Origin: Alligator mississippiensis
Lineage: Eukaryota; Chordata; Crocodylia; Alligatoridae
DNA: 64,000 nucleotides
Direction of reading: 5' to 3'
Assembly (NCBI RefSeq): GCF_030867095.1
Contig: NC_081833.1
Coordinates: 69,963,895-70,027,894 of the forward strand
Part shown: piece after piece, positions 44,643 to 59,600 of the stretch
How positions within the stretch are numbered: position 1 is the first letter of the stretch
How the letters are laid out: each line of letters starts with the position of its first letter
Program-made: the position numbers and the translations under genes
The notes under the pieces: generated by a model
What the model saw: the letters and a program-made list of their open reading frames with translations, nothing else
Databases searched by the model: none
What the model was told of the DNA's origin: nothing

Positions 44643-47600
44643 CTACAAATAACAACATAAAAATAAACATTCAGGATGTGGTAGTTATAGATGCATTATT
44701 AAATCATCAAATAAACAGTGTAAAATCCTGCCTATTAAAGCCAGTAGCAACTGATTTCAACTAGGCCAAGATTTTACTTGTGGAATCTAAACAATTAGTG
44801 CAGATGTGCTGCGCACAGTTCATAACTTCTAGTTAAGTCAGGGGAGGTCACATACATACCCCGACATCAACAATGCTTATTAAGGGCTCTACACACAATA
44901 CTGCAATATCAAAGGGGATTTTCTAACTCAGTACCTACAGCTCCATATTTTTGGATACAAATTATACTGCACATGATCAGATACCTACAGCTATAATTTT
45001 CAAAGAAGCTACAAGCCAGATTTTAAAAGGTCAAATCCTGACCCCACTGAAGTCAACAGGACTCTGCCATTGATTGAAATAGAGCCAGGATTCCAAACTA
45101 AATGGATCTATAGTGGAAGTGTTATAGAAATGATAAATACAAATAAGATTTGTGCAAAAAACCTAGGTATCTAGATGCTTTCTGTTTTGTGTATGCACAT
45201 TATCTGAGAGTGTATATATTCTCGATCATTAGGCTGAGTGGCTGGTTTTAATACAAAAACTCCTGTGAACAGAAATGAGCAGTGAGCTTTAGCAAAACCC
45301 AAAATGTTCATAACTGGAACAGGCAATGATCTTAACAGGACTGTGCGTTTTTGTGCCACCTAGCACAATGGAACAGCCCAATCCTGACCGGGGTCTCCAG
45401 ATGCTCCCATAATATAAACATTAATGAATAATAAAACAATTTAGATGAACACACCTGGTAATATTTCTGTTCTTCGCTAAAAGCAACCAATATAACTGAA
45501 ATGAACAGGTTCAGCACCACAAATGTCATAAAAATAATGCAGGATCCAATTAAGAAGGAGCCTAAAACTGGATTATAGTCCAAGACCTAGAAAATAAACA
45601 GAACAAGGCATTACATTTTTTGTATTTAAGCAGAAAAAAGTTACACTTTGGAACAATCTAATACACTGAAACTACAGCCTGCCTGTATAGTACGCAACAT
45701 ATTTCCTTTCTCCTAAATGATTTTCGTGCCTTGCTTCACTGCAGTTTAGGGTCGATAGAGCATTTTTTTCATATATGTGATATATTCAAACATATTGTAG
45801 GCAATACTCTATGTTTTTAATGTTTGTGTGCAAGTTTAGCTATTAAGGTGTTGCCTTGATAGATTTAGACACCAAATAACCTATTTATTTGTAGAAGAAA
45901 ACAGTGCAAGCAGCAAAAGCTTTGTCATATTCACTAATGGGATTCACACTCCCGATACTTTAGTTAGATTTCTCACAGTAGCAAATACAATGCGTGGCAG
46001 GATCCATTTGCAGTTTTGAATTCTAAGTGTTCATTGATTGACAAATGTTTAATTCGGGGACAGTATATTTGACTTGTGTAAGACAGGCACAAGATAACCA
46101 TGTCAGAGCTGCAGGATTATGGGCACTGGCATTACACAGCAGTCTTTAAAGTTGTAATATGACTATGGAGTCATCTTAATTATTAAATGAAGAGAAACCT
46201 GTAAAACAATCAAAGTATACTAAGAAGAAGTCATTTAATCCACAACTTAACTGCCTAAAGAATATTTTAATACTTGAAAACATTTCTTGAGAGGTCAAAG
46301 GGTTAGAAACATTATTAAGAGACTAAACATTATATTTGCTCCTTTTTGTGAAGGGCAGAAGATCTCCTTGTAGAACTTCCCCAAGAAGCTGATCAGGTTT
46401 TGTTTCATGAGGGTGCATGTAGGAGAGTAACAACTACCACTGTTGTTCTTTAAACAAATCTTTCAATAATTTTGCACTGACTACCAGACAAGATAGCTAT
46501 TTAAAACCTGAGTGCATTTTCCAAAGAAAGTCGTAGGAGAAATTCAATGTGGAATGAGCTATGAGGTATATATGAGGTTCTTTTTTCGTGTCTTGATGAG
46601 ATTGGCTTCCATATATAGTCAGGAGAGCCTTTAATACCAGACTCATCTAATAGTGATTGATAGTCTCCCTGTTTTTAGACTGAGAACTCTAAGCATTTCT
46701 CCTTTTATAGTATGAATATTAAATGTTTCATTAAAATTAAGTAAGTACTGTCTTAACTAATCAGATTGTAATTCAGTAGTAGCCTGCTGGGTATCTACAT
46801 TTCTGCAGCTAAGAGCTGATGCCTCCTTCTTGGGCAAATTAAGTGATTGCTTGTTCATAAGAACAACACTGCTGCTGCAGTTTCTACAGGAAGTTAGTTA
46901 AATATGGCATCCATTTATTCACTAAAAAATCCCAAGTCCTGCCCTATTGATTCTATCAGATTGTGCAATACTTTACTGAATAGCTGTATTCTTACTGATA
47001 CATCCCTGCCTTCCCTCCTCAAGTCTTCACTGTCATCTTGTTTCCCCCCTTCTTAAGTCATGGTGAAATCATCTGTAATATCCATAGAGCAAAGATCAAT
47101 CAAACAGTGAGAACAGAAATAATTAATAACGTGGGGTGCTGACTGCAGAATTCTGACCTTTCTGCTTTATCTCTTGGAACCTCTTCTTTTTTTTTCTGTC
47201 ATCTCATTTTCTGTATCTAAAATAGTTCATTTTGACCAAAAGCAAAAGGCTGTTCTTTATGGCCCTCCATCCCATTCAGCTGAATGGAGAAAAGTGGGAC
47301 TGAGCTTGGGTCTTAAGTACAGAATAACTAGGTTTTTCACTGATTCTGTCTGAAATTACTAGCAACTTCAGCTGTAAACCCCCTGGGGCAGGAGCCACCT
47401 CTTCGTTTTTTGTTTGGAGAATGCTTAGCACAGTGGGGTCTTGTTCCATGACTAAGAACTTGAGATGCTCAATAGTACAAATAATAAGGCTCGGAAAGTC
47501 AGAGAGGATACCTCCTCATAGTTGAAGATTCCCAGCTGAAGGCTGACCATTGTCTCTGCTGAATCGAAGAGGGTTTTGTAAGAGTGCAGCTTCCAACCAA

Positions 47601-50600
47601 ATATCAGATTAGTCTGTAGGGGAAAGAAGACAGACTTTTATTCTTATCGTGAGGTTTTGTTGCTAACTTAAGTTAATACTGCGTATGGTCAGAGAAAGCT
47701 CTCTTGGTCTAATATTAAAGTTACATGGCTCAGGGAAGAACCTCTCGCCTGTAGGTTACATCTCCATCCTACTTGCTGCTTGGGTCCTGATATATATGCC
47801 CATTGATCAGCCTACATAACAAATCATCTTCTTGTTCAATTCCTGCCTTTCTCAGGGATGATAATAGGAGTTCTTTGTGTAGAAGCAAAGAGAACAAAGT
47901 AAAGAGGTTTTTGTGCTTAGTTCAATAGCATAGAAGCAAGCAGTAGATAGCCTAAATAAGAACCTGATTTTTTGTGATAATCTACACATTTGCAGCTCCA
48001 ATTAATTTTAGCTGTTATTTGTGGACTCAGTGGGTTCGTCTATACATTAATACACTGTAATTATGGAGCTTTAAGTTTATTACAGGTCATTACAGGCAGG
48101 GTCATCCCTGGTGGGGGGGGGAATTGGGGCAGCCACCCCAGGCCTCGTGCTTTGGGGGGCCCCGTGGAGCCGGGCAGAGTGGTATGGTGGCTCCGTACTG
48201 CCACTGGCTTCATGTCTAGCCACTCACCATCTGCCCCCACCACCGCCAAATCTGCCACCAGCTTCCTTGCATCCGGGGGCAGGGCCCCATACAGGCTGAT
48301 ATGCCCCGGGACCCACACCCTGCTCGGGTTGTCTCCAGTTACCGGTACTAAACTTAATGTACCATAATTGGCACTACTGTGCATTTAGCACAAATTAATT
48401 TTTTTTGTGATGCTAGTGTGCATTAGACTAAATCTACTGCACATCAGCACATTAGCATGGGCTCTGCCCACTATGCTACTGCGCAGTAGAATTAGTCTTC
48501 TGTGCATTAAGCATCTCACGTAGATGCACCAGTAAGTGCAACTTAATATCATAGGGACAATGCTTCTCAACTATTCTGTAAACTCAGTAAATGAGCTGCT
48601 TTACTGGCCATTGAAATGCAGCTGCCTCTGGCGTATTTAATGGTGCATGGCAATGCTACAGAAGAAGTGAAAGATAACAAATGTTGATTGCTCTTCTGTT
48701 TGTTTATTTGTACACTTCTCCATGTTGCTAATCCCCAGAGTATGTAAGCAATTCATACACACTATTGAACAGTGATTGTAAGCTCTTAGAGGCAGGAACT
48801 ATGTTTTCTTCTGCGTCTGTACAGCACCAAGAGCATTTTACATGCTATTGCATTGTAATCAGGATGCAATGATGTAACAAGCTGCAATGTTAAGAGATTA
48901 TTTTTTATATTGCAGTAGCACCCAGATTCCATCAGGGTCACTTGTGCTAGGCTCTGTACAAACACATAAAAGATGGTCCTTGCTTAGAGAGTTGGCAATC
49001 TAGAAGAGACAGGAAAAGGAAGTATTATCATCTCCGTTCTTTAGAGGGGGGAGTGAGCTACAGAGAATAACTGACTTGTAAGTGACCGTACAGGAAATCT
49101 TCTCCCAAATCCCCGTCTCTTTAATCAGGAGATCACCCCCTTGTCCAAGATTAGTACCCTGATCAGAATCATCTCATCTTTAGGGGAAGTACAAGTGGCA
49201 GAACCTTTTCACTAAGACAGCAACTGAGAACAGACATGTGTAACAGCCTGCTCTCCTCTACCTGAAAACATGTGCACAAAGTTTCAGCCACAGCAATAAG
49301 TATACCAATTAGTTACATTAATCTGATTGAATAACCAAGTGAATTTCCATGCCTACATGACTGGCACAGGGAGAGAGAATTCAGTGATTGACAGAACCTC
49401 CCCCTTCCCACCCCCAAAATTTTCCATTCATTTATTTCACATGTTCCAGGCAATGGCTTTCCTGGCACTGTCAGCCACCGTCCCTGTTTGATTAGTCTGT
49501 TAGATCATTGCCCACTCAGCATTTTCCTGCCCTTTGCTCTCTGGCACACTGGCATCTTGCAGAGAAAAATCTGCATCTTTTATCACGTGGTTTGTTTGTG
49601 AAGCTTCATTTCAGTTTGCAGAGAGCAGACAAGCCCAGAATTATACTTGCCACTTCTCTGATGGAGAATGGGATTTCCAGCAACATTTTGAAGCTGTCAA
49701 GCTGCTTAGTCAAGATTTAAGAGGACAGCTGCATTCCATTTCACCTTTCAAAGCTGCATTGCTCACATGATTCAGTAATTATTCATTTGATCTGCAAGCA
49801 GGTGACTGCAGACCCAAAACATCAGAAACCACAAAAGTACTCACAGCGATAGAGTAAGCCAGGAACATGATTGCAATAACTGTGATGAATCCAGAGATGT
49901 CACCCCATGCCCTCTTCAGAGTAGAAGTGATCATGTTGAGTTTAGGGTTGAGCCTCAGGAGATGCCACAGTTTCACTGTAGACAGAAGTACTAGGAAAGC
50001 AATCAGGTAGCCAAGCACTGCATCAGCTGTGGCAGTTTCATTGAAGCTTACACACCTATGAGAAAGGAAGATTAAAAAACAATATGTGAAAATCCTCTAG
50101 AGCAGCTCTCTGCAAACTGGTCACTACAAATGCTGCCAGGGCTTTGCTTTTGGGTCAGCATGGACTCTCACTTGAGTGTTGTCCTTATCTCCTCTTTCTC
50201 TCGCTTGAGTGAATGGTGCTTTCCCCACAAACTGGGTGGCTTGACAGAATGCAGGCTGAAGCCCACATGTTGCTAATACTCAGACAGCCAGTTTTTCCTC
50301 TGCAAACCCTAAGAGAATGGGCCCCTAATGCTTGGAGCTTTCTATTGTATATAGCAAGGAAAGAGTTATCCATCTTACTCCGGCTGCTGGGCCAGAGCAT
50401 ATTTCTCTGTCATGTGTGTAGGGAATTAGAGCCAGGGCAGCTGTGCAAAATTCACTAATTCCCTGCAGATTCCATAAGAAGAACATGCTGTAGGGGAGTT
50501 GGGTGCTAAGTCAGTGATAAGAAAGGGAGCGATTTCTAGGTGGCGTGCTGTATGTTTATGGGGTTATGTTTATTCCTGGCTGACATGAAATATGTCACAC

Positions 50601-53600
50601 CTATCTCAATTTTGCTATTTTGTTTTTGGCCCTTCATAAGGTAGTATTTTATTTATGCTTATGGCTTTGATATGTGACAGACCCTGCCAGAAAGGTGCTT
50701 AAAACTTGTGTAGGCCTACAAGATCCTTTTCTACTCTGCTTAGATTCTTATGTGCTCCTTGTCTCTTTCTTGTCTAGAAAGAGCACTGTATAGTATTTTC
50801 ATGGACTCTGAAACAGCTGTCTTCTGTAAGAGAAGCATTTACTCTGCAATGGGATACAGATAGCATATGCACCAGCAAGCAGTCCAGTTTGGAGGGGATG
50901 GTATCTCCTAGGTTGAGGGAGGTGATGTGTGCTACCCCCTGGGGTTTCCTCATCAGGGTAGACTTAATTGCTGACATGTACCTAAATCCTTACTCAATTC
51001 ACAAACTAAAATGCTGCTACTCCTGGGGAGTGCCTGTCTTTGGCAGTGGTGGCACTGAAGGGGAAAAAAGAGAGACTGGCTAAAGCAAAACAAGTCAGGG
51101 TCATGAAACATTTACTCATCCTTGTGCTCCTGATAGTAGCTGATGTCTCGTGCCCCCAGGATTGTCCGGTTCACAAACACTGATAGAGCACTCCAGCTAA
51201 TCAGTATAATGGCCAGCTCTAGCAGGTTCCACTTGCTGTAGAAATACCTCCATTTCAGAGCCCTCATGAGCTTTCCCTGTGAAAGAAGACGTTTCAGTTG
51301 TAACAGTCTTTGGCAAGAATCGGTGTGTGACCATGTAAGGTGATAAGGGCAAACAAATGTACCACTGCATCATTTTTTCAATAAAGACTATTCCCTTCCT
51401 TTCTGAAAAGGTGTGTTGCCTTAGCTTACCCACTTCTCCTGAAGCCGTATAGAGTTCACCCCCTCATTTGGGATTGAGAATTGCTTCTCTGCAAGAGGCA
51501 ACTATTTTGTAGTTACCTTCTTCATGGCAGGTTCTCCAGTCTTTTATTTAATAAAGAAATAGCCTCTGATTTAGCCCTCATACTGACGTGAGTCAGGAGC
51601 AACACACCTGAAGTCACTTGACTTGCACTGGCTTAAAACCTTTGTAGTGAAATCAGAATTGGGGCACAAGAGACTTGTTGGGTCTTACCTGCATTACCAT
51701 GTAGTAGACAACAAATAGGAAATAAATAACTTCTGCTGCAACAACAAATATGTGTAGGCTATCTGTGTATGGATACAGCCGGATGCTTTGCAGCTCTGCA
51801 TGTGTGAAGAATGCCCCTGGAAAACAAAGCCATGTTCAGTCTCATGCTCTTTGGAGCATTTCTTTTCTGCTTCTCATCAGAAACTGACTTTCCCAGTATC
51901 ATATGTGAGAGTATTCAGAGATGGGACAAAATGTTCATATCCAGACCACAATTACATTTGGTATAAAGCTAAATCCAGACTAGGTTTGGATTTGATTGAG
52001 ATGATCCTCTGAAGGGCAGGAATCTTTCACAGTCAGCTCCTATACTGAGATTATCACCATCTTTGGATAGTATAATTTCAGCAGCTCCATGTCTAAACTG
52101 AACTAAAATTCAAACTCTTAGGCTAGGGACAGAAGTTACACATAAACCAGGATAAATGATCAGAAAACAGTTCAGATCTGTAACACAACAGATGTTCAGT
52201 GTACATAAACTGCTTTCAAAATGGCTAAAACCAGTTTAAGACAAACTTGAATGGATGTAGCATCAGACTTAACTGATTTAAGTTAAATCAGTTTACTGAA
52301 TTTCGGTCCCAGATCTCCTCCAGATTCAAGTTAACTCACAGTCCCCCAGAATCCCAGGATGCTTTGTACCTCCCAGCAAACCCTCCCCACCCGCCTCACA
52401 GGGTCGGCAGTCTGGCCTTGGCTCAAGCTGTCTGCTCCAGCCCAGCAGGGAGGTGTGCCTTAGCACCCTCTGGCTTCTAGCCTGAGCTACTGCATGCAGG
52501 TGGCTGCCTTTCCAGAATAAAAAATAAATGTCTGTTCACTTGTTCAATCTATGCAGCTTAGACTAAACTGTGAAGACTGAATCAGTTCAGCCTCAGGCTT
52601 TTTGACTGTCTATACTTAGCCTTAGAGCAGGAGAAGACTGGGGGATTCATTTCAGAATCTCACCCTGAAATCAGTTATGAGTTTCTGGTTTAGCCCACTT
52701 TCAGCAGGCTATAGTAATGGGATTGAAGTGATGTTAGACACCATTCAAAGAAAACCTTTCCCTATTTTATGCAAGCAAGGATCCCAATTTTTTGCTTAGC
52801 TGTGTTGTGTACTAGAGCCTTTTTGACTCTCATTTATGAGGACTGCATGTCGTGTGCTATTTATCTTCCAGAATCAGCATTGCAAGGTGCAAAAGATAAA
52901 TTCTATCGTGTGCCCATTCTGTTCAATACTGAATTAAGTAGCTGTACATAGGGGCTACTATTAAGAAAAGCCTAATTCCTACTTCGTAAAGCTCAGAACA
53001 ATTACATTTCAGCAAAGCACATTCTTTAGAAGAAAACTGCCACAGCTTGCTTTGTTTGTATTACTTTGGAAGCCAGTGTGCTGTATAGCTATACAGGCAG
53101 ATACAGGCCTATTTCCCAAAGTATTTATAATCATTCAGCATTACAACTCTCCTCCCATTAATTTTAAATGGAACTGTGTTAAGCTACTGTTGGGTTCTTT
53201 TGAAAACCTCATGTTGCTTGTCATCTTTTGCTGTGCAGGAGCCAAAAGTGCTGGGATTGAGAATGGGCTCTCACCTAAAGCATTAGATTCAAACATCAAG
53301 CTAATAATGCAGAACAGGTTCACATTGGCATTGTAGACTGTAAATTCAATAAACACTGCTCTCGTAAAGGTATCCAGCCAGATGTTGCTGAAGAGGTACT
53401 GGAGAATTCTGCCAAAGAGAGCACAAGAGAAGGAGGGGTGGTCAGTGGGCTAATATCTTTTAATGCTGATGAGATGTGTGCACTACAAATATGGTAGGAG
53501 CGTTTGGAAGCCATGTGCAGAAAACACAGACAAGAGATGGGTACTTTCAAGGGATGCTTGATTCATAGATCCAGGAGGTGAGAAAGGGAAGCATATGTGT

Positions 53601-56600
53601 TAGTCTCTAGACTACACCATACAATTTGGCGAGGGCAAAATGAGGTGCTTTTTGTGGCCTCTGAAGCCTGTTTGCCTGTGGAAGCCAAGATACTGCCTGA
53701 AGTGCTTATCCAGCCTCACTTAACAGAACCTAGGTCCTATGTAGATAACTCCAGCAATGTACAATTTATCTATAGGCACAGAGCTGGCCTGGGTTCTGTC
53801 ACTGCAGGGCATAATTTCCTACTCTTTTATACTCAGGTTTCTTGTCTGCTAGATTTTGGGTCTCTTAAAAGCCTCCCTTTTCTCTTACTTCACTCCTGGA
53901 AGCAGTCTCTGTTGTTCACAGACACAGTTGAGGACTGTCAGCAGTGGACATTTCACGCCTCCCCCATCTATAACAATGGCTGGAAAGTGATACAACAACT
54001 GTCCTACAAATATCTGAAGTGTAAACACTAAGGAAGGAAATGAAATCTTAGACTTGACCAAAACAGTTCTTAATGAGGAGGGTATTTCCCAACATTGCAT
54101 CCTATTGAACTGGAGAACAGTATGTTAAGGGAAGAGGCAGAAAACCCACTGCTTTAAACAATGACAACTAAACTAAACACAACACTGTAATGTGCCCTAG
54201 CGGGAATAACATTATACTGACTGGGAGGAAGTTCTTTCGCATCTTTTCATTTTTATGATTTTGTCACACTTGCTTGTGTAACTCTGGAATCCAGGTGAGG
54301 GCACTTAGTTCCATTTTAGAAAATCAGGTTATAAGGCTGGACTGGATTCTGGTTAACAGTAATATAAAATAAGAAGATAATAATTGCAAATGTGAATAAA
54401 GCTGAAACTCAAGCACAATAAAAGAGCTACCTGGTTGCATTCTTAAGGTCGGTGCCCAAGTGAACCACATATCCACCTCCCCTGTAGCTGGCAAGCTTGC
54501 CCCAGATGGGATGGCCTCTCAGTTTGGACTGACTCTGATACTGCCATGCAGAGCTGAAGTCAGAGGAGTTATCAAAGGCTGAGATGTTCCAGCGTTCTCC
54601 ATAGTCTGATGTGTCTTCTGTCTGGAGAGAGTAGGGAGCATGGCATTCTTGGACTGAATGCTGCAGCTTGGGAGCAATGGGACAGGTGTCCCCCTTCACT
54701 CTAACTTGTCGGATTCGGGCACTACCCACCAACTTGGAGTTGCCATCCGTAATGAACCCTAAGTATAGTAAATAAAGAATTGGTGTTAATGATATAACCA
54801 ATTCACCAAATTTTTACTACAGGTCTTATGAGTTCCACTCCTGTATTCCATCCACCGGGTCACAGTAAGACAATTCTGACTGTGAGCTTCAACATCCCAG
54901 AGACATTCCTGAGCATATGCTGGAAAATTGTCCAAATTTGTTTTGGGCATATGCCCAGAGGGAGAACAAGGGGATGCTGCAAAGCTCACTTTCCATCTCT
55001 AGGCCAAGGTGTGAGCTCAGATCACCTAGAGGCAGAGCTGGTTAGTAACACTAACTCTTGGTGCCACCTGGCTAGCCTGCCCTGTTCTGATGAGAGATGG
55101 TGCTCATGTCAGAACTACCAGGGATGTATCCTAGTACAGAACTGGATACCAATGATGTGGTGTTAAAATAAGTTGCTGAACTTGGGCACTACATTTAAGA
55201 AAGTAGTTAATATATCAAGCCAAGTTTAACCTGGGGTCAGTCCACTGTCTTCAGTGGAGAAATATCAGAGATTAATTCAGCCAATGTTGTATTACTGCTT
55301 GGTATGTATTGCTACAATTATACCCATTTATATATTTAGATACCAGTCAGCCACTGAGGTCAATGCAGATTCTTTCACTGGTTGCAAAAGGAGCAAGACT
55401 GAACCTGAGACATGAGCTATGGATGATTCTTGCTCTAAGGATGACATCAGTTTATATAAACCATTAGGATGGGGATATCTAAAGTCACCCCAAACGTATG
55501 CACCCCATCAGCTCAATATACATGGAAATCTGTGGAGAGAATCTTTGCAAATTAGAGCCAGGAATGCTAACTCAAAACAATGTGCAATGAAATCAGATCT
55601 TTGTACCTTGATATGAGCCATACAAATTGTTGACTAAGGTAGTTCTTGCCCATGTGAAGAAGTCCTGGTAGCTGTAGACATCCCGAAACCCATCTGTAAA
55701 GCTGTTCTCAATGTGCTTGTTCAAGTAGTAGGAACTGGGATCCCGCTGTCCATAGGCAACCAACAACAGCATCCATAGAAATCCCAAGTAAGCTGGAAAG
55801 AGCAACACAGGGAAGTCAGAACTCCTCCTGCCTGCCCAGTAAAGGCGGATATAACAGTTACTGCTGTTAGCACTGTTAGGCTAAGAACATGCCTGGCAAG
55901 ATTTCTCCCTCTGGATTACCTGCTCAGTGCAAATGCTTTTACATAGGCAGACCCAGGCTGCTGTGTGTTCCCCACATCATATTTGGGCACCAGTTTGAAT
56001 CTGGTGTAAATTAAAAAAGAATGGGCAAGCTGGTTGGATACCAGGAATTACTCAGGTTGTAAATGGGACTGGGGCAGATTCTTGCCGTGCTTTCAGATGC
56101 AGCAAGACTAAGCCAAGGGCATTAGCTATGGATGATTTGAGGAAGAAGCCCCAGCTGCTCTTTTGATCCCACCCTCTTCCCACAAGTAAATTTGTACTTC
56201 CCCCACCTCCCCTCCCCTACACACACACACTATTGTGGTCTGTTTCTTTAAAATTCAGGCAAGCCTCATTCTCCCCATGCTCCTAACCCAGCTTGGCGAC
56301 TCCTGCGTCTCCAGCTAGCTCCCTCATCTCCCTTCTTCCTGTCAGCTCCATGCTCCGTGATCACACCGTTTGTGGCCTGTCTACACATTATAATGCCTGA
56401 GTAAAGATGAAGCTCCACCTCCCCGCTCCTAGCCTAGGGGTCCAGCGGGACGATATTAGCACTGATTTAAAAATACATGAAAGAGCTATGTCAGTAAAAG
56501 CCAGCAGCCTGTGCAGGCAGATTGCAGACCCAGTATCTCTCTGATTAAGGCAAAGGCTTTCTGCTCCTTGATGTGATTCCTCTTCATTTTCTCAATGTCT

Positions 56601-59600
56601 GTCATGGGAGGGGGATGGTAGATGTTGCTTCTGCTGTCCCTTCGGGCTCCAAACAGAGGATTTGAGTCACCTGTGTGCCAGAGCAAAGGAAACCAGAGCA
56701 TCAGCAGCTCCTCTCAGCCCTGCTTTTCACTTCTGAGAGATCCCCCTGGGTTCAAGAAAGCTTTTACAAGTTGTGCCAGTGTTTCCCTTGTCTGAGGGAA
56801 ATGAAGCGGACATACCAGGGGTAGGGAGGGAGGGAGGTACAGATTATATCAAGGGGCAGGGGAGCAACTGCATGCAGCACTACAGGCTGATGCTGCAGCC
56901 TGACAGCCCAGTTGTTTCTTCCCAGTTCTCACAGCCCTCAGCCCTGCCATGAGTGGCACCAAATGGTGCCCCAGACCCTGAGACCTACAACCCACATCAG
57001 TATGAATCCTTCCAGTGAGAGGTGGAGGAATCAAAGCTACAATCCAGGGGAGGGAGAAAAGTCAGCAAAAAAACCCCCAAAAAACTGAGGAGGAGGAAAA
57101 GAATTAAGAAAAAATAGGCAGAAAAGGAAGAGATGACAGGAAGGGACAAAGAGGTGGGAGGAGAGGGGGGAAAGACAGATTTCAGCAACAACTGCCCCCA
57201 TCAACTAAGTCACCCCCAGGGGGGCTTGTGGGGCTTCCCCTGCTGTGGGGAGAGTCAGGGTACCCTGTCAGTCTAGCAAGTGAAACGTTACCGGCAGGAC
57301 CAGGAGCAACCTATTGACACAGGCCATTACTGCCACTGAGCGCGTGCCTTCAGTACCTGTGCTCTCTGCCCTCCCTCCACAGCCCCAGCACGCACACGCT
57401 GCACTCCTCCCTGGTAGTAAATAATAAAGACATACAGGGCAGATTCTTGGCATGTGTCGATTACCGCAGTGCCACTGTAGCTAATGAAACCATTACACCC
57501 GCTGGGGAATCCGCCTTGCGGCTGGATCCTGGACACCCCCACACAGCGATACCCACAATCATACAGGGATAACTGAGCCTCGCAGAGAAGCTGTGCATCC
57601 AGAAGTGGAAAATAACAGAAACTTACCCACTAGCTAGGACTGGAACAGGACAGGGGGTGTTAGCTCAGACAGGCTACCAATAGCAAGGATCATGAATGAT
57701 TAAACACTTGTGGTAGTGTGAAGGGAAAGAACGGCTCAGATGAAAAGAAAGATAAAAACAGATGCCAGGACACTGGGGAAAGGCCTGCCCATGGCAGGGG
57801 TGGGGTTGCGAATGCAGGCAGCAGGATCTGTACTTCAGAAAGAAACAGGGAGGCCTGACTGACATCCAGTCCAGTACCGAAACCCGACGTGCCAAATACC
57901 CTTCCTGAGACTGTTGGTGCAGTACCCACTGCACAAAGGGAAAACTGTTTCTGCCCCCTTATTTCCCAGCTGGCTGACAACTCAGTGACTCCTTAGGCAT
58001 AGGCTAAAAGATGATATATAGTCTACCCTGCCCAGGTACTGTCCTGGCCTGTGAGTCAGGCCTCTGCCCCTGAATAAAGCACTTGAAAGTCCCAGTTGAC
58101 TCCACATTCATTAATCAGTTCCCCTTGCATTTGGTACCTGACACAGTTACCTGGAGCAGACAGTGATCCATCAATGGTTGTGTTCTCCTCATCTTCCTGT
58201 TCCATCTTCTTCAGAACCAGGGCAAAGAAAGCAGCAAATCCTAGCACCTGGGGAGACAATAGTTAGGCATTCAGGGCCTGCTCATTCTTCATGAAGTCCT
58301 GACCTCCTCTAGCTGCTTCTCTTGCCAACTTACTTGCTTTACCCTTCCCCTTGGCTTGTTTCCTTCCCCACCCAGAGCTTCCATTAGCTGAGGGGCTATC
58401 AAAATAAGACAAAGCAGACTAGGGTGGAATAAGGGAACTTGACTCCTGACAGTAAAGAGGTACAGCACTGGAACTCAGTTGTAATTCAGACCCTGTCTTC
58501 AGGGAAGGATCTTGTGATTCAAGAGCCTGGCTCTGTAGCCCTACATGCAAAACTTCCACCCGTAGCAATGCCAGTGACACATGTGAAAGAACTGCAGGAT
58601 GAGCCACTCCTTAGTTAGTGTTTATAGTGATCTTACTTTTAAGGGTTGGGTGATGAAAAGGCTCTCAAAGAAGGAGATGGCCATGGAGATCAGCCACTTG
58701 ATTGAGTTCTCCTTGCCGTAATGCAGCCCATAGAGCATGGTGAAGAAACCAGACACTCCACTGGTGGCAACTATAAGGAACCAGCCTATGAAAACAAACC
58801 ACCATGGCAGCCCTTTGGAAGAGGAAACTTTCTTGCCATCTCCAGAGAAACTTGGAGTAGGGGAACACCTAGAGAGTCAACCAACAGGCAGAATGTCACT
58901 TCTGCAGTGAGAGAAAAAACAGATCACAAAACCAGCTAGTTCTGGATTTAGCAAGGGCAAGAGACACCTGACAGGAAAGTCAGATTTAAAAAAAACAACA
59001 AAAAACTATTAAGTTTACTTTAAGTCATAGAACAAAGCAACTCGCATATGAATAGTGAAATATGTAAGAACACATCATTGGCATAGAGATATGGACCAGC
59101 TAAACTCAAAAGCTAATTTTATAGCTGTATTACTACTTATGCTCATAAATGACAGGATTTCTAATAGGAAGGCTGAGTAGCTGGCTCATACCAACACTTG
59201 GGCTTTGTATTCTTGGGTGCCCATGTACAAATGAGCTCAGAGCCAAATATAAAGTCTTGTTATATTTTCTAATACTCCCTGCTTAAGTTATCAGGTGGTT
59301 CTGATCTATTTCTCTCTCTGTTGTTTTCTAATAGCTTTCCATGCATTCATTTGTTTAAAGACCCTTGAGCACTTTGGAGCACAGAACTTGTTCTTGGTGT
59401 GTTTCACTGTCATGCTACCCTATTGTACCATTTCGCTTTGAAAGCATAAATGTATGAACAAATGCTCAAGAGCAATGATTTATCACTGCTTCTCCTGTAG
59501 GTACCCTACATTCTACTGACATTTCCTTGTGTACCACCACAAGCAGTTATGACATTATCAAGAAAGCATCAGATAACAGTGACCTTTTGTCACTACTAAC

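Noticed and set aside
48098-48338. Target duplication attacagg / gttaccgg around the inner GC-rich insert
   Set aside because: Six of eight bases agree, but the matching right end lacks a terminal inverted repeat, so boundaries are not supported.
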